Shown here piece after piece: positions 54,808 through 62,301 of a DNA stretch of 64,000 nucleotides. The first letter of the stretch is position 1. The number at the start of each line of letters is the position of its first letter. The notes under the pieces are model-generated. The model was not told the DNA's origin. It saw only the letters and a program-made list of their open reading frames with translations, and did not search any database. Source of the stretch: Micromonospora coriariae (GTDB lineage Bacteria; Actinomycetota; Actinomycetes; Mycobacteriales; Micromonosporaceae); assembly GCF_900091455.1 (NCBI RefSeq), contig NZ_LT607412.1, positions 4,340,001 through 4,404,000 on the forward strand, in the 5' to 3' direction. Position numbers and translations under genes: made by a program.

Positions 54808-55806
54808 TTATGGACGCTGGGCGGGGGATTCGGTCTTGGCCGGGTTCCGCTCGGTGACCGGGTCGACGATCTCGTCGATCGCCTTGAGCAGCTCGGCGTC
54901 GAGCTTCACGCCGGCCGCCTTGACGTTGTCGTGCACCTGCTCGGGGCGGGACGCGCCGATGATCGCCGACGACACGTTCGGGTTCTGCAGCACCCAGGCC
55001 ACCGCGAGTTGGGCCATGCTCAGCCCGGCCTGCTCAGCGAGCGGCTTGAGCTGCTGAACCCGGGTCAGCACCTCGTCGGTCATGAACCGGGAGATGAAGC
55101 CCGCACCGGACTTCTCGTCGGTGGCGCGGGAGCCGGCCGGCGGCGGCTGCCCCGGCAGGTACTTGCCGGAGAGCACGCCCTGCGCCATCGGCGACCAGAC
55201 GATCTGGCCGATGCCCAGCTCCTCGCTGGCCGGCACGACCTCGGCCTCGATGACCCGCCAGAGCATCGAATACTGAGGCTGGTTGGAGACCAGCGGGATG
55301 TGCAGCTCCCGGGCGAGCGGGTGGGCGGCACGCAGCTGCGCCGCCGTCCACTCGGAGACGCCGATGTAGTGCGCCTTGCCGGAGTGCACGACGTCGGCGA
55401 ACGCCTCCATCGTCTCCTCCAGCGGCGTGCTGTGGTCGTACCGGTGGGCCTGGTAGAGGTCCACGTAGTCGGTGCGCAGCCGGCGGAGCGAGCCGTTGAT
55501 CGACTCCATGATGTGCTTGCGGGACAGGCCGCGGTCGTTGCGACCGGGACCGGTGGGCCAGTAGACCTTCGTGAAGATCTCCAGGCCCTCGCGGCGCTCG
55601 TTCTGCAGCGCCCGGCCGAGCACGTCCTCGGCCCGGGTGCCGGCGTACACGTCGGCCGTGTCGAAGGTGGTGATCCCCGCGTCGAGGGCGGCCCGGACGC
55701 AGGCGAACGCGGCGTCCTCCTCGACCTGCGAACCGTGGGTGATCCAGTTGCCGTACGAGATCTCGCTGACCATCAGGCCGGAACGGCCCAGGTGTCGGAA
55801 TTCCAT
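54808..55806 (-). CDS. Aldo/keto reductase, Kv-beta/YghZ-like
   Basis: The 332-residue AKR starts MEFRHLGRSGLMVSEISYGN and has Asp and Tyr in FDTADVYAGTRAEDVLGRAL, Lys in FTKVYWPTGPG and His in YQAHRYDHSTPLEE. The cofactor segment is IIGASRPEQVHDNVKAAG. The group is related to potassium-channel beta subunits and to methylglyoxal-reducing AKR14 enzymes. ATG 55806 has TAGGGT six bases upstream, suggesting a leaderless transcript. It is 44 bases downstream of the giant WG-repeat gene. Confidence 0.9.
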   Translation of the reverse strand: MEFRHLGRSGLMVSEISYGNWITHGSQVEEDAAFACVRAALDAGITTFDTADVYAGTRAEDVLGRALQNERREGLEIFTKVYWPTGPGRNDRGLSRKHIMESINGSLRRLRTDYVDLYQAHRYDHSTPLEETMEAFADVVHSGKAHYIGVSEWTAAQLRAAHPLARELHIPLVSNQPQYSMLWRVIEAEVVPASEELGIGQIVWSPMAQGVLSGKYLPGQPPPAGSRATDEKSGAGFISRFMTDEVLTRVQQLKPLAEQAGLSMAQLAVAWVLQNPNVSSAIIGASRPEQVHDNVKAAGVKLDAELLKAIDEIVDPVTERNPAKTESPAQRP

Positions 55807-55849
55807 GACCCGACCCTAGCCCCGCCGGTTCTGGGTCGCCGAACCCCGG

Positions 55850-58800
55850 TCAGAGCACCGGGTTGGCGTCGGTGAGCAGCCGGTCGATCTCCGCCAGCAC
55901 GGCGGCGCGGTCGCGGTGCACCGGGTCGATGAGTGGCTCGCCGCGTCGGTCCAGGGCACCCCAGCGTCCGGTGCCGTTGCCGACCAGGAACGCCACCGGG
56001 TGGATGACCAGCATCGGGTGCGCCGGTGGCACCAGCACCGTGCCGCTGCGGTCCACCACGCCACGCCGGCCGCCCACGTCGACCACGGCGAGGCCCTCGT
56101 CGGTGAACCCGTCGATCTGCTGGCCGTCGGCCAGTTCGGTGGCGAAGCCGTGGTAGCGGGTGGGCACCACGATCCGGCCGGTCCGGTCGACCGCCCCCCA
56201 ACCGTCGCGCCGGACCGCGGCCACCCCGCGACGGAACGGGCGTACCTCGGCGAAGTTGGGCGGGACCTGCACCTCGCCGGTCGCGTCGATCGCCGTCCAG
56301 CCGCCGTCCGTGACGACCCAGGCCAGGCCGTCGCTGAACGGGCGGGCCGCGCGGTAGGACGGCGGGATCACAGTCGTACCCAACAGGTTGATCAGCGACC
56401 ACCGGTCGGTGTCCGGCCGGCGGACCCAGGCCAACCCGTCGTGGAACGGCTGCGCCTCGGCGTAGCGGGCGGGGATGACCAGGTCACCGTCGGGGTCGGT
56501 GTACCCCCACAGCGGTCCGTCGCGGCCGGGCATCGGGGGTCGGTCGCGGTCGAGCACCTCGTCCCGACTCCGGGGGTACGGCCCGAAGCCGTCCGCCGCG
56601 GCCCGGGTGGCGACCGCGTCGAGGGCCACCCGGATCCGGTCCAGCAGGTCGGCGTCACCGGCGCCGCGCAGGTCGAGGGCCTGTTCGAAGTGGTGGCAGG
56701 CCTCCATCAGCCGGCCCTGGTCGTAGCAGGCGCGGCCGGCGTGCTCGTGCAGGGCGGCCCGCAGCCGGTCGGGCAGTTCGACCGAGTTGGCCTTGGCGAA
56801 GAGCTGGTCGGCCTCGGCGAAGTCACCACGCCAGCGCAGCACATGGGCCAGCCGGGCCTGGGCAAGCGCCGTCCGTCGCAGCTCGCCGGTGGCCTCGGCG
56901 TAGGTGAGGGCGAGCCGGCCGTCGGCCAGCGCGTCGTCCAGTTCGTTCAGGATCCGGGAGGTCACCGCCCGCAGGCTGAGCAGCCGGGCCCGGGCCCGGT
57001 TGTCGATGGCCGAGCCCAGCTTCTCGGTCAGCCGCCGCCGGATCGCCCGCATGTCGTCCGGCTCCGTCAGGTCCTCGCGCAGGGTGACCGGGTCCAGCCG
57101 CCACCGGTACGCGGCAAGGACCTGCTCCGGGTCGCCCTGCTCGGCCAGTGGCCGGCGGGTCGCCGGCGGCGCCGTGTCGGGTGGCGCGGACACCGGCACG
57201 CCCTCGTCGGCTGACCCGCTCCGCGGACCGGGAACGGCTGCGGCCGGCGGCGCGGAGACGGGCGGCGCGGAGACGGGCGGCGCGGACACCGGCGGTGCGG
57301 AGACCGGCGGTGCGGAGATCGGCGGTGCGGAGACGGGCGGTGCGGAGACGGGCGGTGCGGAGACCGGCGGCGCGGACACGGGTGCCGCGGACGTCGACGC
57401 TACGGGCGTGGCGGAGGCGGGCGCAGGCGAGTCCGGCCGTGCGGGCTCCGTCGAGACGGGCTCGTCCGGGTCGTGGTCGGACGGCGCGGGTCGGGCGGAC
57501 TGCTCACCGACGGCGGACGGGTCGTCGGTGAGCGAACCGGCCATCGGTTCGGGACTGCTCCGACCGGCCGGCTCGTCCGGCGCGGAGCGCACCTCGTCCA
57601 CCGGGGCGCGCTCGGCCAGGCCCCTGTCGCGTGCGGGCGGCGCGGAGACCGGCCGGTCCAGCGGTGCCGGGATCGGCTGGTGGGCGTCGATCGATGCCGG
57701 CGGTGCGGATGTCTGCCGGTCCAGCGGCTCCGGCTCGGCGAGGCGCTCGGCCGCCCAACCGTCGGGTTCGTCGTGGCCCGGCGTGGCCGGGGATCCGGAG
57801 CCGTCGGGGTCGGTCTCGGCGGGCGCCGGGTCGGTGCGCTGGTGCGGTGTTCCGGCGGTGCTCGGCGCGCCGGAGACCGACAGGTGGGCCTCCGCCGGTG
57901 TCGGCTCGGCGCTGGGCTGCGCCTCGTCGAGCAGATCGTCCGCCGAGCCGCGGGGCGCACCGGAGACCGGCTGCTCTGCGGGTGCCGACACCGGGTAGGT
58001 CGGTGGTGCCGACACCGGGTAGGCCGGTGGTGCCGACACCGGGTAGGTCGGTGGTGCCGACACCGGATAGGCCGGTGGTGCGGAGACCGGGTAGGCGGGT
58101 GGTGCGGAGACCGGGTAGGCCGGTGGTGCGGAGATCGGTCGCGCGGGCGGTGCGGAAACCGGCCGGGTCTGGGGCTCGGGGGGCGACGCCATGGCGGCCG
58201 GCTCGAGCGTGTGGTCCGGGTGCGGGTCGGGCGTCCGATCGTCGTCGGTCGCCTCGGCTGGCCGGCGGTCCGTCTCCGGTTCCTCCTGGTCGGACTCCAC
58301 CTCCTGAGCGGGGCTGAACCAGGCGGCCGGCCCTTTGGTGACCGGAGCCTCGACCGGATCCGGAGCGGGCGCCACCGGTGGCTCCGACGGCGGCGGGGGT
58401 ACGTAGCGGCGCGGCATGCCCGGCGCCACCGGAAGCGCCGGCTCGGCATCCGCCATGGGTGTTCGAGCCGTGGCTGACTGAGCCGTGGGTGTGGGGACCG
58501 GCCGGGCGGGCGGAGAACCCGAGGCCTGCCACGTGGGCGGCGGTGCGACCGGCGGGCGCGCGTCCGCCGCCGGTGCGGGCTGCTCCGGCGGGGTCGGCTC
58601 GGCCGGCGTCCGGCGCTCGGGGGACGCCGGCGGGTCCGGGTGCTCGTCGGACAGCGGCGGGTCCACCGGTGCGGGCAGGAACTCCAGCCGGAGTCGGGCG
58701 GCCGGCGGACCCGAGACGGGTACGTCCGCCGCCGGGGACACCGGGGCGGCCGACACCGGCTGGTTTCGATCCGGGCGGGCGGGCGGGAGGTGGTCGGCCG

Positions 58801-60547
58801 TTCGGCGCTCGTGGTCCGCCGGCGCGGGGGAGGTCGGGGCGGCCGAGATCGGCCGGTCCCGGCCCGGTGCGGTGGGGGAGCCGGATGCCGGTGACACCGG
58901 TCGCTCCGGGGATACCGGCGGGACCGGGGCTGGGCGGCCGGTGCCCGGGCTGGCCGGGGAGACGGGCGCCGGCGGGACCGGGGTGGCCCGGCCGGAGGTG
59001 GCCGGTGTCCGTGGATCCGCCGCGGCGGGACGTACCTGTCGCTCGTCGTAGCGGGACGGCGCGGCCGGCGGCCTTTCTGGCCGGGTGGCCGGCCGCGACG
59101 GGCCGCCCGCCTCGGAGGCGGTGCGGCGCGGGTCGGCGGTGCGGCGCGGGTCGGCGGTGCGGTGCGCATCGCCCTGGTGGCCCGGCTCCCGTGTGCGGTC
59201 CGGACGCACCGGACCCGGCGGTGGCCAGGGCAGGCCGCCGTCCGGGCGGTGGCCGGGCTGCGGCCGTGCCTCGCGGTACGCCTCGTCGCGGTACGCCTCC
59301 GGCCGGGTCTCCTCGCGGGGGCGCCGGTCCGGGTACGCCTCGGCGCGGGCCGCCGCCTCGCGGGGCTGTTGCCGGTGCGGGTCGGCTGTCCGGCGCCGCT
59401 CGTCGTCCCGGCGCGGCTGTCCCGGCATCTCCGGCTCGGGCCGGTGCCGTCGTCCACCGTCCGGTGTCTGCGGTGCGCCGACCGCCTCGTCCGGGCGGTA
59501 CCGCCGCTCGGCGGGCGCGCCGACGCCGGCGTCCGCACGGGCCCGCGCCGCCGGTCGGGCGTCGTCGGCAACCCGCTCCGGGCGCCGTGTGTCGTCGGCA
59601 ACCCGCTCCGGGCGGCGGGCATCGTCGCTGACCCGCTCCGGGCGCCGTGTGTCGGACACCCGGTCGGAGCGGCGGGTGTCGTCGGCGGCACGATCGGGGT
59701 ACCCCTCGGCGGGGTACCGCGAGCGTCCCTCCACGGGTGCCCACTGGCCGGCCCCGCCAGCGGCCCAGCCGTCGGCCGGGCGGTCCTCGTGGCCCCGGGT
59801 GGGGCGGACGGCGTACCCGTCGGCGGGGTGCCGGTCGTATCCGGCGGCCGGGCGCTCCTGCGTGCCGCGCCGGCGCGGCGCCTCCTCCGGCTCCTGCACC
59901 CAGCCGGGTTCGGCCCGGGGTGCGGGGGACACCGGTGGCGCGCCCGGGTACCCCCGTTCCCGATCGGCCGGGTCGTGTCGCGGTCGGCGGCTGTCGTACC
60001 GCTCGGCGGGCTGGTCCCGGTGCCAGGCCGCCTCGCGGGCCGGTGCCCGCTCGTCGCTCGGACGCCGCTCGGACCAGGCGGTCCGCCGGTCGGACTCGGG
60101 GGAGCGGCGGTCGTCGCGCCGAGGTGGCTCGGGCAGCGGCCGGCGGTACGGCTCATGGTCGTAGTGGCGGCTGTCGGCCCCGTCCGGCCGGCCGTAGGCG
60201 GACGTCTCGACCGGGCGTTCGTCGCCCCGGGATCTGCCGTGGGCCGGCGCCCCGGCCGGCTCCTCGTCGGACCAGGATCGGCCGTAGGGAGCCGTCTCGT
60301 CCGGCTCCTCGTCGGCCCAGGACCGGCCGAGGTAGGTGCCGTCCGGGCGGGTGGGCGCGAGTGGCGGCACCTCGGTGCGGCCGACAACTGTCGCCCGGCC
60401 GCGCGGCGGCGGGGGCGGCTGGTGGGACATGCCGATGTCGCCGGGATAGCGCTGGCCGGGGAACTGGGGATGCCACTCGGTGGTCGGTTCGACCACCCAG
60501 GACGGCTCGTTCGGGTCCCGCCACCGGTCGGTGTAGCGGCCGTTCAT
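55850..60547 (-). CDS. Giant WG-repeat protein with long disordered N-terminal region
   Basis: The 1565-residue protein begins MNGRYTDRWRDPNEPSWVVE. Roughly the first 1170 residues are disordered, rich in Pro, Arg, Ala, Ser and Asp, with internal repeats: RRPERVADD-type 10-mers, eight-residue AYPVSAPP units, and five-residue VSAPP units. A helical TPR-like segment follows (LLSLRAVTSRILNELDDALA, HHFEQALDLRGAG). The C-terminus has about six WG (KWG) repeats such as PFSDGLAWVVTDGGWTAIDA and PFRRGVAAVRRDGWGAVDRT, a beta fold that binds proteins or ligands. No signal peptide or membrane helix is seen. ATG 60547 is likely (GTG 60568 possible). The role is unknown; it may be a large scaffold. Confidence 0.85.
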   Translation of the reverse strand: MNGRYTDRWRDPNEPSWVVEPTTEWHPQFPGQRYPGDIGMSHQPPPPPRGRATVVGRTEVPPLAPTRPDGTYLGRSWADEEPDETAPYGRSWSDEEPAGAPAHGRSRGDERPVETSAYGRPDGADSRHYDHEPYRRPLPEPPRRDDRRSPESDRRTAWSERRPSDERAPAREAAWHRDQPAERYDSRRPRHDPADRERGYPGAPPVSPAPRAEPGWVQEPEEAPRRRGTQERPAAGYDRHPADGYAVRPTRGHEDRPADGWAAGGAGQWAPVEGRSRYPAEGYPDRAADDTRRSDRVSDTRRPERVSDDARRPERVADDTRRPERVADDARPAARARADAGVGAPAERRYRPDEAVGAPQTPDGGRRHRPEPEMPGQPRRDDERRRTADPHRQQPREAAARAEAYPDRRPREETRPEAYRDEAYREARPQPGHRPDGGLPWPPPGPVRPDRTREPGHQGDAHRTADPRRTADPRRTASEAGGPSRPATRPERPPAAPSRYDERQVRPAAADPRTPATSGRATPVPPAPVSPASPGTGRPAPVPPVSPERPVSPASGSPTAPGRDRPISAAPTSPAPADHERRTADHLPPARPDRNQPVSAAPVSPAADVPVSGPPAARLRLEFLPAPVDPPLSDEHPDPPASPERRTPAEPTPPEQPAPAADARPPVAPPPTWQASGSPPARPVPTPTAQSATARTPMADAEPALPVAPGMPRRYVPPPPSEPPVAPAPDPVEAPVTKGPAAWFSPAQEVESDQEEPETDRRPAEATDDDRTPDPHPDHTLEPAAMASPPEPQTRPVSAPPARPISAPPAYPVSAPPAYPVSAPPAYPVSAPPTYPVSAPPAYPVSAPPTYPVSAPAEQPVSGAPRGSADDLLDEAQPSAEPTPAEAHLSVSGAPSTAGTPHQRTDPAPAETDPDGSGSPATPGHDEPDGWAAERLAEPEPLDRQTSAPPASIDAHQPIPAPLDRPVSAPPARDRGLAERAPVDEVRSAPDEPAGRSSPEPMAGSLTDDPSAVGEQSARPAPSDHDPDEPVSTEPARPDSPAPASATPVASTSAAPVSAPPVSAPPVSAPPVSAPPISAPPVSAPPVSAPPVSAPPVSAPPAAAVPGPRSGSADEGVPVSAPPDTAPPATRRPLAEQGDPEQVLAAYRWRLDPVTLREDLTEPDDMRAIRRRLTEKLGSAIDNRARARLLSLRAVTSRILNELDDALADGRLALTYAEATGELRRTALAQARLAHVLRWRGDFAEADQLFAKANSVELPDRLRAALHEHAGRACYDQGRLMEACHHFEQALDLRGAGDADLLDRIRVALDAVATRAAADGFGPYPRSRDEVLDRDRPPMPGRDGPLWGYTDPDGDLVIPARYAEAQPFHDGLAWVRRPDTDRWSLINLLGTTVIPPSYRAARPFSDGLAWVVTDGGWTAIDATGEVQVPPNFAEVRPFRRGVAAVRRDGWGAVDRTGRIVVPTRYHGFATELADGQQIDGFTDEGLAVVDVGGRRGVVDRSGTVLVPPAHPMLVIHPVAFLVGNGTGRWGALDRRGEPLIDPVHRDRAAVLAEIDRLLTDANPVL
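57246..57380. repeat. 15-bp coding tandem repeat, nine units
   Basis: Nine units of GGCGGYGCGGAGACS (15 bp) encode repeated VSAPP on the minus strand. Units differ by one to three bases, mostly silent; changes such as ATC give ISAPP. The period is a multiple of three, so copy-number change keeps the frame. Confidence 0.92.
57981..58160. repeat. 24-bp coding tandem repeat, seven to eight units
   Basis: Units of 24 bp, starting GGTGCCGACACCGGGTAGG, encode the octapeptide AYPVSAPP or TYPVSAPP. The last two units are diverged (GCGCGGGC ends). The same VSAPP core recurs in the 15-bp array, so the two may have a common origin. Confidence 0.9.
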
Positions 60548-60929
60548 CCGCCGAGCCCGTCGCCACACCCGCCCAGGTGGCCGATCAACGCAAGAGGTCG
60601 GTGGTCCGCGTTCGCGCCCCGGTGACCGCCGGGCGTCCGGTCGCCGCCTGCCACGCCCCGGTGGCCGGCTCGCGTCCGCTCGCTCACGGCGTTTGTCACC
60701 TCGTTGCAGATTGTCGCGCTGGGCCTCGCGTGCCGGTCAGGTCGCCCGTTTCGGCAGGGCGTGGCTGCGGATGGAGGGTAACGGCGTGGGCTCGCTCACC
60801 GCCACTGTGGCGCCGCCCACGGACGCAAACGTTATCCTATGGTTTCGGACATTTGGGTTGATAACCGAATCTGGCCTCCGACGATACCTCACCTGTCGGC
60901 GGCTCGGCTCGGGCGGGATCCCGCGCCGG
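60548..60929. other. Gene-free region: probable promoter and long leader of the WG-repeat gene
   Basis: No convincing coding frame is present. An AT-rich island at 60825-60880 is unusual here. It contains GTTATC (60831-60836) facing GATAAC (60860-60865) as an inverted repeat. On the minus strand TAGGAT (60838-60833) with an upstream TTATCA could be the promoter, giving a leader of about 280 bases before ATG 60547. The leader is long compared with the leaderless neighbours. Confidence 0.5.
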
Positions 60930-61490
60930 TCAGGGGTGTTCCATGACGAGCACCGCGAAAGTGCCGGCGACCAGCGCCTCGTAGCGATGCGGAGCGTCGC
61001 CGGGGAACGTCGCGTAGTCGCCGGGGCCGAGGTCGACCGTGCCGGACTCGGGGCCCACCCGCAGTCGGCCGGCAGCGACCACCACGTGCTCGACGCTGCG
61101 GGGGGTGTGCCCGTCGGCGGCCCGGATCGCGCCCGGCTCCAACTCGATCAGGTAGATGTCCCGACGCAGGTGCGCCGCTCCGGCGCTGAGCAGCGTCCCG
61201 GTGAAGTCGGCCTGCTCGGAGCGGACCTGGGGGCCGTCCCCGGCGCGGATCACCCGTACGCCGTCGTCGGCGGGCTCCACCAGCCGGCTTAACGGCACAC
61301 CGAGCGCCGCGCCGAGCGCCCACAGCGTCTCCACGCTCGGGTTGCCGGTCCCCGACTCCAGCTGGGAGACGGTGGACTTGGCGACACCCGCCCGCCGGGC
61401 GAGCTCGGTCAGCGAGATGCCCACCCGGTCCCGCTCCCGGCGCAGGGCGGCGGCGATCGTGGCGAGCGGGGCGGCCGGTTCGGGAGGCAT
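60930..61490 (-). CDS. XRE-family regulator with cupin domain
   Basis: The 186-residue protein has an N-terminal XRE helix-turn-helix (RVGISLTELARRAGVAKSTV, LESGTGNPSVETLWALG) and a C-terminal cupin (HTPRSVEHVVVAAGRLRVG, VDLGPGDYATFPGDAPHRYE). The His and Glu in the first cupin motif could bind a metal or small ligand. Such proteins control polyamine, amino-acid or sugar genes. ATG 61490 follows GGAGCGAACGC. The palindrome GTGCTG-CGTT-CAGCAC (about 61530-61545) upstream may be its own operator. The regulated genes are not evident; nearest downstream is the WG-repeat gene. Confidence 0.88.
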   Translation of the reverse strand: MPPEPAAPLATIAAALRRERDRVGISLTELARRAGVAKSTVSQLESGTGNPSVETLWALGAALGVPLSRLVEPADDGVRVIRAGDGPQVRSEQADFTGTLLSAGAAHLRRDIYLIELEPGAIRAADGHTPRSVEHVVVAAGRLRVGPESGTVDLGPGDYATFPGDAPHRYEALVAGTFAVLVMEHP

Positions 61491-61529
61491 GCGTTCGCTC
61501 CATTGGATCAACGTTCGGCATGAGGAACA

Positions 61530-61545
61530 CCTGTGCTGCGTTCAG
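61530..61545. promoter_or_regulatory. Inverted repeat in the XRE-cupin promoter
   Basis: GTGCTG-CGTT-CAGCAC is a perfect 6-bp inverted repeat 40 bases upstream of the XRE start. A TAGCGT -10-like box lies about 30 bases further up. It is a plausible autoregulatory operator. Confidence 0.45.
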
Positions 61546-61633
61546 CACGGTGGACCATCCGTACGCTACAACGAACAACCGACCCCGGGACGCTTTGCGG
61601 CCGCTTACTGCCGCGCCTGCTCGCGTGCCGGTG

Positions 61634-62227
61634 TCAGACCTTGTCGCCGAGCTTGACCTGAGGAGCCGGGGCGCGCATCCGCCGGAAGGTGATCGACCGC
61701 ATGACCGCGTACAGGTAGAGCGAGCCCATCCGCTGGTCGGTCTTCGGGAAGCGCTGCCGCACCAGCTTGCCGATCTTGCGGCAGATCAGCACCGAGTCGA
61801 CGACCACACCCAGTGCCAGCGCGCCCCAGAGCACGTTGGAGATCAGCCGGACCAGCGGCGGCATCGCCGCGTTCGACCCGATCAGCACGATCAGGGCACC
61901 ACCGAAGAACCAGGTGCCGACGGTACGCCGGGAGTCGACCACGTTGCGCGCCAGCAGCCGCTCCGGGCCGCGGTCGCGGGGGCCGCCCTCGCGGCGGAAC
62001 TCGGAGGCGGCCTCGGCGCGCAGCTGGCGGCGGCGCTCCCGCTCCTCCTCCTTCGTGAGGGGGCGGGTGGGGCCGGCCGGGCGGCGGCCGGCGGTCGGCC
62101 GCTTGGGCGTCTCCCGACCCTTGGCCGGGGTGTAGCCCCGGGGCCGCTCGGCGGTCTCCTCGGGAGTCACCGAGGAGACGGCCTCGTCGACGAGGTCGGT
62201 GGACTTGCGGCGAAAGAGCGACGGCAC
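61634..62227 (-). CDS. DUF3043 membrane protein
   Basis: The 197-residue protein begins MPSLFRRKSTDLVDEAVSSV, followed by a highly charged cytosolic stretch (RPLTKEEERERRRQLRAEA). Two membrane helices (about residues 107-150) and a basic C-terminus with RKIGKLVRQRFPKTDQRMGS follow. This is DUF3043 (Rv2206 type), found throughout actinobacteria beside cobalamin or nadA genes; its function is unknown. GTG 62227 has TACCCT six bases upstream, so it is probably leaderless. Confidence 0.88.
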   Translation of the reverse strand: MPSLFRRKSTDLVDEAVSSVTPEETAERPRGYTPAKGRETPKRPTAGRRPAGPTRPLTKEEERERRRQLRAEAASEFRREGGPRDRGPERLLARNVVDSRRTVGTWFFGGALIVLIGSNAAMPPLVRLISNVLWGALALGVVVDSVLICRKIGKLVRQRFPKTDQRMGSLYLYAVMRSITFRRMRAPAPQVKLGDKV

Positions 62228-62253
62228 GCGGCAAGGGTAGCCAACGGTCCGCG

Positions 62254-62279
62254 CCCGGTGCACATCGCGGTGCACCGGG
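62254..62279. terminator. Hairpin between murA and DUF3043
   Basis: CCCGGTGCA (62254-62262) pairs with TGCACCGGG (62271-62279) over an 8-base loop. On the minus strand it lies 23 bases past the murA stop, where a terminator would be. Confidence 0.6.
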
Positions 62280-62301
62280 GGCGAACGGAAGGTGGTGGAG
62301 G

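Noticed and set aside
57246..58160. Regular short repeats considered as a CRISPR array
   Set aside because: The units are contiguous, without unique spacers, and lie in frame within a coding region.
57400..60387. 995- and 746-codon frames in the region of the WG-repeat gene
   Set aside because: They are alternate frames of the repetitive coding sequence and translate to Arg/Pro/Thr or Gly/Arg-rich strings without structure; only one frame continues into the TPR and WG domains.
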